A stretch of DNA of 64,000 bases from the NCBI RefSeq assembly GCF_030123105.1, contig NZ_CP126095.1, positions 310,001 to 374,000 on the forward strand, in the 5' to 3' direction. Position numbers and translations under genes: made by a program. The notes below the pieces were generated by a model. It ran no database searches and was not told where the DNA came from. It saw nothing but the letters and a program-made list of their open reading frames with translations. Shown here in pieces: positions 51,025-61,427 of the stretch (its first letter is position 1; every line of letters starts with the position of its first letter). The stretch comes from Paenibacillus sp. G2S3. GTDB lineage: Bacteria; Bacillota; Bacilli; Paenibacillales; Paenibacillaceae.

Positions 51025-52980
51025 TTGTCCGTACAAAAGGAAATGAAGGAACCGATTTATTATGGTGATCCTGCGACTACTAGAGGGATTTCCGTATTCG
51101 CTCGGGAGTTTGATCAGTTGTTTAGCTATGACGGGGATGATCTCGGACTTACATATTCATCGGCCTGTTCATCATTTTGCTTGTGGGCCCCTACGGCTCA
51201 GGAGGCAGAGCTAGTAATTTATGATTCATGGCAGGGAGCTGCAGAGTGCAAATATGCTATGATTCGCGATATTCGGGGAACGTGGAGAGCTACGGTTGAC
51301 GGTGATCTAGATGGCAAATTCTATACCTACCGAGTGCGTCTAGGTGAACAGTGGAATGAAGCAGCTGATCCTTACGCACGGGCTGTTGGCGTGAATGGGG
51401 ACAGAGGCGCTATTCTAGATTTGCGTAAAACGGACCCTGAGCGGTGGACGGAAGATAAGCCATCGTTTGAGGATCCTGTAGACGCCATTATTTATGAGCT
51501 TCATTTGCGTGACTTATCCATTCATCCAGCAAGCGGTATGGCTCATAAGGGTCAATATCTCGCTTTGGCGGAAGAAGGAACTCGCGGACCTAATGGCATT
51601 CTCACCGGACTCGATCATATCGCAAATCTCGGTGTAACCCACGTGCAGCTATTGCCTATTTATGATTATTCTACAGAGAGTGTAGATGAGACGAAGCTGG
51701 ATGAACCTCATTTTAACTGGGGTTATGATCCGAAGAACTATAATGCTCCTGAAGGCTCCTATGCTACAGATCCGTATGTACCTGGACTACGTATTCAAGA
51801 GCTAAAAACAATGATTCAAGCGCTTCATGATCGTGGACTCCGTGTCATTATGGATGTTGTTTACAACCATGTGTACGACGGATATCGCGTGAATTTCACC
51901 AAACTGGTTCCTGGCTATTATTTGCGTTACAAACAAGATGGTAGCCTGTCAAATGGCTCTGGTTGTGGGAATGACGTGGCTACAGAGCGATTGATGATGT
52001 CACGCTTCATTGTGGAGTCCGTGGTCTATTGGGCCAAAGAATACCATATCGACGGCTTCCGCTTCGATTTGATGGGCTTGATGGATGTCGACACGATGCG
52101 GGAAACTCGGCGGCGTCTGGATGGAATAGATCCATCCATCATGACGATTGGTGAAGGCTGGATGATGGGGACTGAGCTACCGATGGAACGGCTTGCTCAT
52201 CAGAAGAATGCCTCCCTTATGCCAGGAATCGGCCATTTTAATGATGATTTCAGGGATGCGATTAAAGGGAATATCTTCTTGTATGATCAGCCGGGCTTTA
52301 TCAGTGGAATGATGGGCTTGGAGCCTGCGATCAAGGCGGGGATTGCGGGAGGAATTGACTTCAGCCCAGGAATTAAGCAATTTGCCGTGGAGCCTCAGCA
52401 AAACGTTAATTATGTGGAGTGTCATGATAATCATACGTTATGGGATAAAATCGTATTGTCCACCGAGGGGGAGACGGTTACACAGCGCCGTTCCATGCAC
52501 AGACTAGCTTCTGCGATAGTGTTCATGAGTCAGGGGATTCCTTTTATCCATGCGGGTCAGGAGTTTATGCGTACGAAGGACGGGGTGGAGAACAGCTATA
52601 AATCCTCAGTCGAGATCAATCGTATGGACTGGGAGTTGTGCGCTGCGCATCAGGAAGATGTGGCGTATATGGAACAGTTAATTGCACTGCGTAAAGCTCA
52701 CCCGGCCTTCCGTATGCGAACGGCAGATGACATTCGGAACCATTTGGTTTTTGAAAAAGCACCGGCAAGTGCAGTAGCTTACACGCTACGTGGCCATGCT
52801 GGAGGCGATGCAGCGAAGCATATTTATGTTCTTTTTAATGCGAATGCTGAACAGACCACTGTGGCTCTGCCGCAGCTTGGAGCATGGAAGACCATCTTTG
52901 GGGCTGATCTTATACAGGATCTTACTGGAAATAAGCTAACTGTAAATGGGATTGGGGCAGTGGTCCTGACGGCGAAATAA
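51025..52980 (+). CDS. pulA: Type I pullulanase
   Basis: A 651-residue GH13 debranching enzyme cleaving alpha-1,6 links in pullulan or glycogen. It starts at TTG after AAAAGGGGATAGG. A CBM48-like N-terminal domain spans about 40-130. The type I signature Phe-Asn-Trp-Gly-Tyr-Asp-Pro is followed by Asp-Val-Val-Tyr-Asn-His, the nucleophile region Gly-Phe-Arg-Phe-Asp-Leu (about 345), the acid Glu in Ile-Gly-Glu-Gly-Trp (about 374), and Glu-Cys-His-Asp-Asn-His (about 466). There is no signal peptide, so it is intracellular and fits glycogen or maltodextrin turnover. Confidence 0.93.
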   Translation: MSVQKEMKEPIYYGDPATTRGISVFAREFDQLFSYDGDDLGLTYSSACSSFCLWAPTAQEAELVIYDSWQGAAECKYAMIRDIRGTWRATVDGDLDGKFYTYRVRLGEQWNEAADPYARAVGVNGDRGAILDLRKTDPERWTEDKPSFEDPVDAIIYELHLRDLSIHPASGMAHKGQYLALAEEGTRGPNGILTGLDHIANLGVTHVQLLPIYDYSTESVDETKLDEPHFNWGYDPKNYNAPEGSYATDPYVPGLRIQELKTMIQALHDRGLRVIMDVVYNHVYDGYRVNFTKLVPGYYLRYKQDGSLSNGSGCGNDVATERLMMSRFIVESVVYWAKEYHIDGFRFDLMGLMDVDTMRETRRRLDGIDPSIMTIGEGWMMGTELPMERLAHQKNASLMPGIGHFNDDFRDAIKGNIFLYDQPGFISGMMGLEPAIKAGIAGGIDFSPGIKQFAVEPQQNVNYVECHDNHTLWDKIVLSTEGETVTQRRSMHRLASAIVFMSQGIPFIHAGQEFMRTKDGVENSYKSSVEINRMDWELCAAHQEDVAYMEQLIALRKAHPAFRMRTADDIRNHLVFEKAPASAVAYTLRGHAGGDAAKHIYVLFNANAEQTTVALPQLGAWKTIFGADLIQDLTGNKLTVNGIGAVVLTAK

Positions 52981-53008
52981 ATAGCCTTTTACAAGATCAT
53001 TATTGAAA

Positions 53009-53061
53009 AGCATGCGGAGTAACGTACTTTAATCAGGTACATTACACTGTGTGCTTTTTTT
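53009..53061 (+). terminator. Terminator-like region after pulA, and the gap before gltD
   Basis: An imperfect long hairpin: AGCATGCGGAGTAACGTAC against GTACATTACACTGTGTGCT, followed by TTTTTTTG. In the rest of the gap (53062-53273) I see only AT-rich DNA and no clear promoter pair or gene. Confidence 0.6.
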
Positions 53062-53273
53062 GTTTTTCTATCTCCTTAATTTGATTGTTTCATTTTACAT
53101 AAAAAGGTGACATTACTCATTTTCGATGATGATATTGGATGTTAATATGAAGGCATTTACTTTGGCGCTTTAGAGTGGCATAAGCTTAACATCAGACAAA
53201 CATAGAGCGTATTTTTCTTTTTTAACGGTTTAGAAAGTATATATCTGTGGGGTATTTAGAGAGGATGAAAGAG

Positions 53274-54758
53274 ATGGGGAAAGCAACCGGATTTTTGGAA
53301 TTTGAACGGCAGACACCTTCGGAGTGTGAGGCGCTGGAGCGGATTAAGAATTGGGATGAATTCTCGATTCCTATGGATGAAGAGAAGCTGCGCGAGCAAG
53401 GGGCACGTTGTATGGACTGTGGTACGCCATTTTGTCATGTAGGACGTCTGTTGTCTGGTATGGCTTCCGGCTGCCCTTTGCACAACTTGATTCCTGAATG
53501 GAATGATATGGTTTATCGCGGTAACTGGGAGGTTGCGCTGAAACGTCTGCATAAGACCAATAACTTCCCGGAATTTACTGGACGTGTGTGTCCGGCGCCT
53601 TGTGAAGGCTCTTGTACAGTAGGGATGAACGGCAAGCCCGTAACGATTAAGTCGATTGAAAAGTCGATTGTAGATAGAGGTTTTGAAGAAGGTTGGATTG
53701 TGCCAGAACCGCCGCTTACCCGCACAGGTAAAAAGGTAGCTGTAGTGGGTTCAGGTCCGGCAGGTCTTGCCTGTGCGGCTCAACTTAACAAGGCAGGGCA
53801 TTCTGTGACCGTGTATGAACGGGCAGACCGGATTGGTGGTTTGTTGACGTATGGTATTCCGAACATGAAGCTGGATAAGAAGACGGTTCAGCGCCGAGTA
53901 GACCTGCTAGCGGCTGAAGGCATTACATTCGTAACTCGTACAGAGATTGGGAGAGATATCTCGGCATCACAACTCAAGGCGGAGCACGATGCGGTTGTCT
54001 TGTGTGGCGGTTCTACGCAGGCACGAGATCTTCCTATAGAGGGTCGTGAGCTGCAGGGTATTCATCAGGCGATGGAGTTTCTGACACTGAATACTAAGAG
54101 TTTACTGGATTCAGAGCTTGCTGATGGAGAATACTTGTCTGCGGCAGATAAGGATGTAGTTGTAATCGGTGGCGGGGATACTGGCACAGACTGTGTAGCT
54201 ACGTCAATCCGCCACGGCTGTCGTAGTGTGATCCAGCTTGAGATTATGCCACAGGCTCCACTGACCCGTCAGCCTGGCAATCCGTGGCCAGAATGGCCAA
54301 AGGTTCTTAGGGTGGATTATGGCCAAAAAGAAGCGGCTTCACTGTATAAGGAAGATCCACGTCGTTATCTTGTTTCGACGAAACGTTTTGTTGGTGACGA
54401 GGGTGGAAATGTGCAGGAGCTGCATACCGTGCGAATTGAATGGACTCGTAACGAACAGGGACGGATGATTCCGGTTGAAGTACCGGGTAGTGAGGAAGTT
54501 CTAAAGGCGCAGCTGGTACTACTCGCATTAGGATTCACGGGTCCCGAAGAGACTATGCTAGGCGAGCTTGGGGTGGAACGTGATGAGCGTGGAAATGCCA
54601 AGGCGGAGTTCGGAGCACAAGCCACCAATGTAGAAGGGATATTCACTGCAGGCGATATGCGCCGCGGACAAAGCCTAGTAGTCTGGGCCATTAATGAGGG
54701 TCGTCAGACAGCCCGCGAAGTGGACCGACTCTTGATGGGATCATCGAATTTACCATAA
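53274..54758 (+). CDS. gltD: Glutamate synthase small subunit (NADPH)
   Basis: A 494-residue GltD. The frame is open from GTG 53247, but the ATG at 53274 has GAGAGG at a 9-nt distance and gives the family N-terminus Met-Gly-Lys-Ala-Thr-Gly-Phe. An iron-sulfur region (Cys-Met-Asp-Cys-Gly-Thr-Pro-Phe-Cys, then Cys-Pro-Ala-Pro-Cys-Glu-Gly-Ser-Cys) is followed by the FAD site Gly-Ser-Gly-Pro-Ala-Gly-Leu-Ala and the NADPH site Gly-Gly-Gly-Asp-Thr-Gly-Thr-Asp. It passes electrons to GltB/A; no large subunit is adjacent, so it must be encoded elsewhere. Confidence 0.9.
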   Translation: MGKATGFLEFERQTPSECEALERIKNWDEFSIPMDEEKLREQGARCMDCGTPFCHVGRLLSGMASGCPLHNLIPEWNDMVYRGNWEVALKRLHKTNNFPEFTGRVCPAPCEGSCTVGMNGKPVTIKSIEKSIVDRGFEEGWIVPEPPLTRTGKKVAVVGSGPAGLACAAQLNKAGHSVTVYERADRIGGLLTYGIPNMKLDKKTVQRRVDLLAAEGITFVTRTEIGRDISASQLKAEHDAVVLCGGSTQARDLPIEGRELQGIHQAMEFLTLNTKSLLDSELADGEYLSAADKDVVVIGGGDTGTDCVATSIRHGCRSVIQLEIMPQAPLTRQPGNPWPEWPKVLRVDYGQKEAASLYKEDPRRYLVSTKRFVGDEGGNVQELHTVRIEWTRNEQGRMIPVEVPGSEEVLKAQLVLLALGFTGPEETMLGELGVERDERGNAKAEFGAQATNVEGIFTAGDMRRGQSLVVWAINEGRQTAREVDRLLMGSSNLP

Positions 54759-54880
54759 GGATTGAGGTATTTAGACTAGGGCGTTCCTTTTGGGGGACGT
54801 CCGCTTTTGCGTTGTTGGCCTATTCAAGGTTAAAATTGTAACCTAAGAACATGATCTACTTTAGTCGAAAAGGAGAATAC

Positions 54881-55432
54881 ATGATGAAGCTAATGTTTAT
54901 TTCCGATATTCACGGATCTTTATTCTGGCTAGAACGGGCTTTGGAAAAGGTAGAGGAAGAACAGCCAGACAGTCTTGTTATCGTAGGAGACTTTTTATAT
55001 CACGGTCCCAGAAATCCACTGCCGAAGGGTTACGACCCACAGGGTGTTGCTAATAAACTGAATGAATATAACAAAAAGCAGCCCATAACGGCAGTACGCG
55101 GTAACTGCGATGCTGAGGTGGACCAGATGCTGCTTCAATTCCCGATGATGGGTGATTATGTCATGCTCCTGCATGAAGGCAGACGAATCTATGTTACACA
55201 CGGACATGGCTTTAGCATTGAGAATCTACCGGCATTATCTGAGAAGGATATCTTTATTCAGGGGCATACCCATCTTCCGGTTGCGGATGTAAAAGAGGGC
55301 GTATACGTGCTGAATCCCGGTTCGATATCGCTGCCTAAAGAGAATAACCCGAATTCCTACGGTGTCCTTGAGGGTGGAGAATTCATCGTTAAGGATTTTG
55401 AAGGCAATGTGGTAAAAAGAATTACATTATAA
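54881..55432 (+). CDS. yfcE: YfcE-type metallophosphodiesterase
   Basis: A 183-residue calcineurin-like phosphodiesterase. AAAAGGAG before the ATG at 54881 sets the start; the open frame reaches 54851 without a ribosome site. Metal motifs are Ser-Asp-Ile-His-Gly, Val-Gly-Asp-Phe, Gly-Asn-Cys-Asp, Thr-His-Gly-His-Gly and Gly-His-Thr-His. The length and motifs match E. coli YfcE, a manganese-dependent phosphodiesterase with unknown natural substrate. Confidence 0.9.
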   Translation: MMKLMFISDIHGSLFWLERALEKVEEEQPDSLVIVGDFLYHGPRNPLPKGYDPQGVANKLNEYNKKQPITAVRGNCDAEVDQMLLQFPMMGDYVMLLHEGRRIYVTHGHGFSIENLPALSEKDIFIQGHTHLPVADVKEGVYVLNPGSISLPKENNPNSYGVLEGGEFIVKDFEGNVVKRITL

Positions 55433-55578
55433 GCTCATTCAGATCATATGTGTCCCGAATTCCTTCCAACATTATTAGTGTCCTAGGGAATTGAGCACTA
55501 GAACATATTATTGTATGATGAGGAAGGAGTTTTAAGGGTAGGGCTGGCTCCAAATATAATAGTAGAGGTAGTTAACAC

Positions 55579-56604
55579 ATGAATCCTAAAGAATTGAACT
55601 ATACAATGCCACCGGAATGGGGCAAGCATGAACGTACTTTTATCTCCTGGCCGGTGCAGGAATCCATGTGTTTCCCAGAAAACCATGAGTCTGTGTGCCA
55701 AGGTTATGCTGAGATTATCACAGCCATTGCTGAGTTTGAACCGATTACGGTCATCGTTAACCCGGAGGACGTGGAAAAGGTAGAACGTCTGGTCGGCGGA
55801 CCGAATGTAACGCTGCTGCCTATAGCGCATAGCGATGCTTGGCTGCGTGATAACGGACCTACCTTTGTTGTTAATAAAGACGGCGTTCTAGCAGGCGTGA
55901 ACTGGAAGTTCAATGCTTGGGGCGGTAAATATTCACCTTGGGATCTGGATGACGAAGTGGCTCCGCAGATTCTTGAACATTCACAAGTGACACGCTTTGA
56001 TGCACCGCTTGTGATGGAGGGTGGCTCTATTCATACAGATGGAGAAGGCACCTTGATTACTACTGAAGAGTGTCTGCTCAATACGAACCGCAACCCGGAT
56101 TTGAAGCGCGAGGATATTGAAGAGTACGTGCACAATTATACAGGTACAGAAACTATTATCTGGCTTAAGCGTGGTCTAAGTGGTGATGAAACCGATGGCC
56201 ATGTGGATAATATCGCTTGCTTTGCAGCGCCTGGCAAAGTTATTATTCAGGTCTGTGAGGACCCGCAGGATGAGAACTTTGAGATTACGCAGGAGAATCT
56301 TCGTATTCTGGAGAATGTGACAGATGCGAAAGGGCGTAAGCTGGAGATTATCAAGATTCAGCAGCCACCACGGGTGGATCATGACGGCAGCCGTCTGACG
56401 CTCAGTTACTTGAATTTCTATTTCGTAAATGGTGGAATTATATTGCCTGTGTTTGGCGGTACAGCGGTAGAAACAGATAAACTTGCTGAGGAAGTACTCG
56501 CTGGATTGTTCCCAGACCGCAAGATTCGTACAGTTAACGGTATGGCGGTCATCACCGAAGGTGGGAATGTTCACTGCACTACGCAGCAAATGCCTGCTAA
56601 GTAA
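55579..56604 (+). CDS. aguA: Agmatine deiminase
   Basis: A 341-residue guanidino-group-modifying enzyme that converts agmatine to N-carbamoylputrescine and ammonia. Active-site segments are Trp-Leu-Arg-Asp-Asn-Gly-Pro, Met-Glu-Gly-Gly-Ser-Ile-His, Asp-Glu-Thr-Asp-Gly-His-Val-Asp, and the nucleophilic Cys in Gly-Gly-Asn-Val-His-Cys near residue 331. It lies 56 nt before aguB, so the two form a putrescine-making pair. No arginine decarboxylase is seen nearby. Confidence 0.93.
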   Translation: MNPKELNYTMPPEWGKHERTFISWPVQESMCFPENHESVCQGYAEIITAIAEFEPITVIVNPEDVEKVERLVGGPNVTLLPIAHSDAWLRDNGPTFVVNKDGVLAGVNWKFNAWGGKYSPWDLDDEVAPQILEHSQVTRFDAPLVMEGGSIHTDGEGTLITTEECLLNTNRNPDLKREDIEEYVHNYTGTETIIWLKRGLSGDETDGHVDNIACFAAPGKVIIQVCEDPQDENFEITQENLRILENVTDAKGRKLEIIKIQQPPRVDHDGSRLTLSYLNFYFVNGGIILPVFGGTAVETDKLAEEVLAGLFPDRKIRTVNGMAVITEGGNVHCTTQQMPAK

Positions 56605-56660
56605 TAATTGAAAGAAACTAAACGTCCAAAGGGACATTTATATACAAGGAGGACAGATTC

Positions 56661-57536
56661 TTGAGAAATGTAAAAGTAGCTGCGACACAAATGAGCTGTT
56701 CCAGCAATATTGATGAGAATATCAGCAAAGCCGAAACATTGGTCAGAGAAGCGGCGGCACAGGGAGCACAAATTATTTTGCTGCAGGAGCTCTTCGAGAC
56801 TCCGTATTTCTGCCAGAAAGAGAAAGCTGATTATTACGCATATGCGACAGAGCTTGAGCATAACAAAGCGATTAATCATTTCACAGCAATAGCCAAGGAA
56901 CTACAAGTGGTGCTGCCGATCAGTTTTTATGAGAAAAAGAATTACGCGCGTTACAATTCACTAGCTGTAATCGACGCTGATGGAACGATATTAGGCAAAT
57001 ACCGCAAGAGCCATATTCCAGATGGTCCAGGGTATGAAGAGAAATTCTACTTTAATCCGGGAGATACTGGTTTTAAGGTATGGAACACTCGCTATGCCAA
57101 GATTGGTGTAGGGATCTGCTGGGATCAGTGGTATCCAGAAGCGGCTAGAGTGATGAGCTTGATGGGGGCTGAGATTCTCTTCTATCCAACAGCTATCGGA
57201 TCAGAACCGCAGGATGGATCGATCGATTCCAAGGATCATTGGCAGACTTGTATGCTTGGACATGCAGCAGCCAACCTTATTCCAGTTGTTGCTTCCAACC
57301 GTATCGGTGAGGAGATTGATGAAGATTCGAGCATTAATTTCTACGGCTCTTCGTTCATTGCGGGCCCGCAAGGCAATAAAATTGTTGAAGCAGGCCGAGA
57401 CGAGCAAACTGTGCTGGTAAGCGAATTTGATCTGGATGCTTTGGAAATCGGACGGATCGAGTGGGGCGTTTTCCGTGATCGCCGGCCAGATCTATACAAA
57501 CTGATTGGTTCTTATGATGGGGATATCATACTTTAA
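56661..57536 (+). CDS. aguB: N-carbamoylputrescine amidase
   Basis: A 291-residue nitrilase-superfamily enzyme that hydrolyses N-carbamoylputrescine to putrescine, carbon dioxide and ammonia. It starts at TTG with AAGGAGG 7-8 nt upstream. The catalytic triad is visible as Glu in Leu-Gln-Glu-Leu-Phe-Glu, Lys in Tyr-Arg-Lys-Ser-His-Ile-Pro and Cys in Gly-Ile-Cys-Trp-Asp-Gln-Trp. It follows aguA directly, and a terminator ends the pair. Confidence 0.93.
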   Translation: MRNVKVAATQMSCSSNIDENISKAETLVREAAAQGAQIILLQELFETPYFCQKEKADYYAYATELEHNKAINHFTAIAKELQVVLPISFYEKKNYARYNSLAVIDADGTILGKYRKSHIPDGPGYEEKFYFNPGDTGFKVWNTRYAKIGVGICWDQWYPEAARVMSLMGAEILFYPTAIGSEPQDGSIDSKDHWQTCMLGHAAANLIPVVASNRIGEEIDEDSSINFYGSSFIAGPQGNKIVEAGRDEQTVLVSEFDLDALEIGRIEWGVFRDRRPDLYKLIGSYDGDIIL

Positions 57537-57559
57537 TAGAATTCACAGTTAAACGTACT

Positions 57560-57603
57560 AAAGGCACTGCTAGAGAGAAAGAATCTCTGGCAGTGCCTTT
57601 TTT
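57560..57603 (+). terminator. Terminator of the aguAB pair
   Basis: A 17-bp stem (57560-57576 with 57584-57600, one wobble) has a 7-nt loop and ends in a T6 tract. Confidence 0.92.
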
Positions 57604-57674
57604 GGTGTTCCATCGAGGAAAATGGAGGTTCTTTCAATTTGAACTACGAATAAATATCACGATACATCAATATT

Positions 57675-57738
57675 ATGTTATATAACATTACATTATTAAG
57701 AAAACTTAATTGTCACCAAATCTTTATTCTGTTAAAAT
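57675..57738 (+). promoter_or_regulatory. Promoter and upstream palindrome of the amino-acid ABC operon
   Basis: TTGTCA (57710-57715), a 17-nt spacer and TAAAAT (57733-57738). Upstream is a perfect 14-nt palindrome ATGTTATATAACAT (57675-57688), centred about 30 nt before the -35 box, a candidate activator or repressor site. Confidence 0.55.
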
Positions 57739-57783
57739 CTCTTTAAGTTATTTACAAAAAATAGGTTAAACGGAGATGATACT

Positions 57784-58596
57784 ATGAAAAAGGGTTGGGT
57801 TATGTTAGCTTTAGTTTCATTGATGATAGTGGGAATAGTGGGTTGTGGGTCGAATAATGATGCCAATAGCAATAAAAGTGCGGCAGTAGAGAAAATTAAA
57901 TTTGCCAGTGATGCTAGCTATGCTCCCATGGAGTATATGGATACGGATACGATCAAAGGGTTTGATATTGATTTCATTAAGGCGGTTATGGAAGAAGCCG
58001 GACTTAGCTATGAGGTAACCAATACTGGCTGGGACACGATGCTTACGAGTGTAAAGCAAGGCACGGAGTATCAAGCGGGATTATCTTCAGTATCGATCAC
58101 GGACGAACGTAAAGAAACGTATGACTATTCTATTCCTTATTTTGAATCTACTAATATGATTATGGTCAAAGAAGGTAGTGATATCAAAAATGCCCTCGAT
58201 CTTAAAGATAAAAAGGTCGCTGTTCAGGCTGCTACTACCGCAGATGAGCTAATGAGTGGAATTATGGGGATTGATAACGCAAATCTGAAGCGTTTCGACA
58301 GCAATGCGGTAGCGTTGATGGAACTGAATGGTGGTGGTGCGGATGCGGTTGTGGCGGACATTGCCATAGTTCGTGAGTACATGAAGAACAATCCGAAACA
58401 GAATTTGGTGGGCATTGTGGACACAGAGAATTTCGGAGCTGAATATTACGGCATTTTATACCCCAAAGGCAGTGAGTTAAGAGAGAAACTGGATCCTGCC
58501 ATCCAAAAGGTATTGGAGAACGGAAAGTATGCAGAAATCTACAAAACATGGTTCGGCGAGGAGCCAAACCTAGATAACTTGCTTAAGGCGGAATAA
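57784..58596 (+). CDS. Polar amino-acid ABC substrate-binding lipoprotein
   Basis: A 270-residue family 3 solute-binding protein. Lipobox Val-Gly-Cys puts the cysteine at about residue 21. Class motifs are Ala-Ser-Asp-Ala-Ser-Tyr-Ala-Pro-Met-Glu-Tyr, Gly-Phe-Asp-Ile-Asp and Gly-Trp-Asp-Thr-Met, plus Tyr-Tyr-Gly-Ile near the end. The ligand would be a polar or sulfur amino acid (Gln, Arg or cystine). It begins a three-gene importer. Confidence 0.88.
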   Translation: MKKGWVMLALVSLMIVGIVGCGSNNDANSNKSAAVEKIKFASDASYAPMEYMDTDTIKGFDIDFIKAVMEEAGLSYEVTNTGWDTMLTSVKQGTEYQAGLSSVSITDERKETYDYSIPYFESTNMIMVKEGSDIKNALDLKDKKVAVQAATTADELMSGIMGIDNANLKRFDSNAVALMELNGGGADAVVADIAIVREYMKNNPKQNLVGIVDTENFGAEYYGILYPKGSELREKLDPAIQKVLENGKYAEIYKTWFGEEPNLDNLLKAE

Positions 58597-58612
58597 GGAT
58601 AGAACCGAATAG

Positions 58613-58647
58613 GCATGCGTAATGATTGCTATTGCGCATGCTTCTTT
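58613..58647 (+). terminator. Hairpin between binding-protein and permease genes
   Basis: An 11-nt stem GCATGCGTAAT/ATTGCGCATGC (58613-58623 with 58631-58641, one mismatch or bulge) is followed by TTCTTTTTAATT. It looks like a partial terminator reducing transcription into the membrane and ATPase genes. Confidence 0.7.
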
Positions 58648-58687
58648 TTAATTATTTGTAGCCTAAAGAAAGGGAGGGGAGAGTCCT

Positions 58688-59335
58688 ATGGATTTTAGAT
58701 TGGACATCATCATTCAATATTTTCCTGTCTTATTAAAAGGGACACTACTGACGATCGGTATTTCTGTGGTCTCTATTCTATTTGGTTCTATCCTGGGCTT
58801 GGGAATTGGATTCGGAAAAATGGCACCAAAATGGTATTTTCGCTGGCCTTTTCATTCCTATATCAATTTCTTTCGAGGGACTCCGCTGTATGTGCAGATT
58901 CTAATTGTTCACTTTGGAGTGATCCCCCCGATTTACGGCAAAACCAACGCGCTAATCACTGCGTTTGTCGCTCTTTCGCTCAATTCAGCAGCTTATTCTG
59001 CGGAGATTTTTCGGGCGGGTATTCAGTCCATTGACCTTGGGCAGCGGGAGGCAGCCATTTCACTTGGGATGACAAAATGGCAGGCGATGAGATTTATTAT
59101 TTTACCACAGGCGATCAAACGGATGGTTCCGGCTTTTGGCAACGAGTTTATTGTATTAGTTAAGGACTCTTCCCTTCTTGCGCTCGTAGCTGCACCGGAA
59201 ATTATGTATTGGAGCAACACAATGAAAGGGCAATATTTGCGGATCTGGGAGCCTTATTTGACGGCAGCACTTATTTATTTCATTCTCACTTATTCTCTCA
59301 GTAAGCTGCTAAGCTACGTCGAACGGGGGCTGTAA
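58688..59335 (+). CDS. Polar amino-acid ABC permease
   Basis: A 215-residue HisM-type permease with about five spans. It has the family motif [10 protein letters not shown], and the coupling loop [11 protein letters not shown]. GGGAGGGG precedes the ATG. The ATPase gene begins one base after its stop. Confidence 0.9.
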   Translation: MDFRLDIIIQYFPVLLKGTLLTIGISVVSILFGSILGLGIGFGKMAPKWYFRWPFHSYINFFRGTPLYVQILIVHFGVIPPIYGKTNALITAFVALSLNSAAYSAEIFRAGIQSIDLGQREAAISLGMTKWQAMRFIILPQAIKRMVPAFGNEFIVLVKDSSLLALVAAPEIMYWSNTMKGQYLRIWEPYLTAALIYFILTYSLSKLLSYVERGL

Positions 59336-59336
59336 T

Positions 59337-60071
59337 ATGAGTGAGCTTATGATTTCAGTGCGAAATTTACATAAATCCTTCGGAACAACTGCAGTATTGA
59401 CCGACATAAGCATTGATATTTTTAGTCAGGAGGTTGTGGTGGTTATCGGCCCATCCGGATCGGGTAAATCTACCTTTTTGCGATGTCTGAATTTGCTGGA
59501 GCAGCCGCAGAGTGGTGAAATTGTGATAGAGGGTACCTCTTTGTTGGACACGAGCACTAATATTAATGCAATCCGTACAGAGCTAGGGATGGTATTTCAG
59601 CAGTTTAATCTATTTCCTCATATGAAGGTAATTGAGAACATTATGCTTGCACCGATTCAGGTGCGGAAATGGTCTCCAGATAAAGCGCGGAAAAAAGCAC
59701 TGGAGCTATTACAAAAGGTAGGTTTAAGTGAAAAAGCGGAGATGTATCCAGCTTCATTATCAGGTGGTCAGGCTCAGCGGGTAGCGATTGCACGGGCGCT
59801 GGCGATGGAGCCTAAAATTATGCTTTTTGATGAACCCACCTCTGCGCTGGATCCAGAAATGGTCGGTGAAGTGCTGGCGGTGATGAAGGATTTGGCTCGT
59901 GAGGGAATGACGATGATCGTTGTGACCCATGAAATGGGCTTTGCGCGTGAGGTTGGGGATCGTGTGCTGTTCATGGAACAGGGCGAAATCGTGGAAGAAG
60001 GCAGTCCGGAGCAATTGTTCGGAAATCCTGTGCAAGATCGGACACAATCTTTTCTATCAAAAGTACTGTAA
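59337..60071 (+). CDS. Polar amino-acid ABC ATP-binding protein
   Basis: A 244-residue HisP/GlnQ-type ATPase. It has Walker A Gly-Pro-Ser-Gly-Ser-Gly-Lys-Ser, Q loop Gln-Gln-Phe-Asn-Leu-Phe-Pro-His, signature Leu-Ser-Gly-Gly-Gln-Ala-Gln-Arg, Walker B [12 protein letters not shown], and the switch His in Val-Thr-His-Glu. It closes the operon. Confidence 0.93.
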   Translation: MSELMISVRNLHKSFGTTAVLTDISIDIFSQEVVVVIGPSGSGKSTFLRCLNLLEQPQSGEIVIEGTSLLDTSTNINAIRTELGMVFQQFNLFPHMKVIENIMLAPIQVRKWSPDKARKKALELLQKVGLSEKAEMYPASLSGGQAQRVAIARALAMEPKIMLFDEPTSALDPEMVGEVLAVMKDLAREGMTMIVVTHEMGFAREVGDRVLFMEQGEIVEEGSPEQLFGNPVQDRTQSFLSKVL

Positions 60072-60228
60072 AAGTCTGGAAAAGTAGAATATTGCTATTT
60101 TATCAGGTATATTAGAAGAGTAAACCGTGATTCAGGGATCTACTATGAAAATTCTGTCGGATACGTGGAGAGGAGGCTCTGGGATATCTTTTGTTATCAT
60201 AATCTTGCGGTGATAGAAGGAGAATACG

Positions 60229-60675
60229 ATGAGCACATTTAAAAGCTGGTTGAATACAACCAAAAACGGACTAACAGATCAAGTGAAGAAATTCAAAAAT
60301 AAAGATTTCATGAATGCGGTAGTTGCGGGCTGCGCCTTAGTTGCTGCTGCCGACGGTAAAATAGAAGAAGCTGAAAAGAATAAAATGGCTGGTTACATGA
60401 ATATGAGTAATGAGCTTAAGGTGTTTGACATGAGAGACGTCATTACCCAGTTCAACTTTTATGTAAGTAACTTTGAGTTCTCCCCAGAAATCGGTAAGCA
60501 GGAAGCACTGAAAGCCATCGGTAAGTTTACCGGCAAACCGGATGTGGGGCGCGTAATTGTGGGTGTATGCTCAGCTATTGGCTCTGCTGATGGTGATTTT
60601 GATGACCATGAAAAAGCAGTTGTGCGGCATATCTGCGGTGTCTTGGGATTAAACCCTAGTGAATTTAGTTTATAA
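60229..60675 (+). CDS. terB: TerB family tellurite/stress-resistance protein
   Basis: A 148-residue TerB. It has two helical metal-binding segments, each with Ala-Asp-Gly-Lys/Asp followed by Glu-Glu or Asp-Asp-His-Glu acidic residues (about 41-50 and 123-131). The N-terminal amphipathic Phe-Lys-Ser-Trp-Leu-Asn-Thr-Thr-Lys-Asn resembles other TerB proteins. AAGGAG precedes the ATG. It heads the ter cluster, 126 nt before the first terD paralogue. Confidence 0.88.
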   Translation: MSTFKSWLNTTKNGLTDQVKKFKNKDFMNAVVAGCALVAAADGKIEEAEKNKMAGYMNMSNELKVFDMRDVITQFNFYVSNFEFSPEIGKQEALKAIGKFTGKPDVGRVIVGVCSAIGSADGDFDDHEKAVVRHICGVLGLNPSEFSL

Positions 60676-60801
60676 ACGATGTAATACCATATACATGAGT
60701 TCGGATGAAACGTATTTAGTTCTTTAGCGTATCACTGATAGAACATACAAAAGCTAGACTAACAGATGGTGATTCTTTTTAGGGAATGGAGGTACGTAAA
60801 G

Positions 60802-61398
60802 TTGGCTGGAATTAATCTGGTAAAAGGTCAGAAGATTGACCTCACAAAAGGTAATGCAGGCTTATCTAACGTAATTGTAGGTTTGGGCTGGGATCCGGCT
60901 GAACCGGCTCGCGGATTCTTCGGTATGAAGAAACAGGCCAACGTGGATTGTGATGCTTCAGCACTGATGCTTAATGAGAATGGTAAGCTAGTTAAGAAGG
61001 GGAACCTGATTTGCTTCCATAATAAGCAAAGCCCTTGTAACTCTGTCATTCATTCCGGAGACAATCTCACGGGTGATGGAGACGGAGACGATGAGCAAAT
61101 CATGGTCAACTTGAATGCCATTCCTTCCGATGTACACAAGGTTCTTGTAGTTGTGAATATTTATGATGCTACGAACCGTAAACAGGATTTCGGACTGATC
61201 AAATCAGCTTATATCCGTGTGATAAATGCTGTAGGCAACAATGAGCTAATCCGCTTCAACCTATCTGATAATTACAATGGTTATACAGCGCTTATTTGTG
61301 GGGAGCTTTACCGGCAAGGTGGCGAATGGAAGTTCGCCGCAATTGGTGAGGGCAGTCACGCGGCGCATATTAATCAACTGGCAGAACGCTACGTATAA
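60802..61398 (+). CDS. terD: TerD family protein, paralogue 1
   Basis: A 198-residue TerD-fold protein. TTG at 60802 is preferred, since GGAGGT stands 9 nt upstream and it opens with the family [11 protein letters not shown]. It retains the calcium loop Gly-Asp-Gly-Asp-Gly-Asp-Asp-Glu-Gln. An insert with [10 protein letters not shown] replaces the Tyr-x-Gly-Gly-x-Asp-Phe segment of the other two copies, and Asp-Cys-Asp-Ala-Ser stands where they have Asp-Leu-Asp. This divergent copy resembles Bacillus YceC-like members. Confidence 0.85.
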   Translation: MAGINLVKGQKIDLTKGNAGLSNVIVGLGWDPAEPARGFFGMKKQANVDCDASALMLNENGKLVKKGNLICFHNKQSPCNSVIHSGDNLTGDGDGDDEQIMVNLNAIPSDVHKVLVVVNIYDATNRKQDFGLIKSAYIRVINAVGNNELIRFNLSDNYNGYTALICGELYRQGGEWKFAAIGEGSHAAHINQLAERYV

Positions 61399-61427
61399 TC
61401 CAAATTAAAGAAAAGAGGAATGTTATC

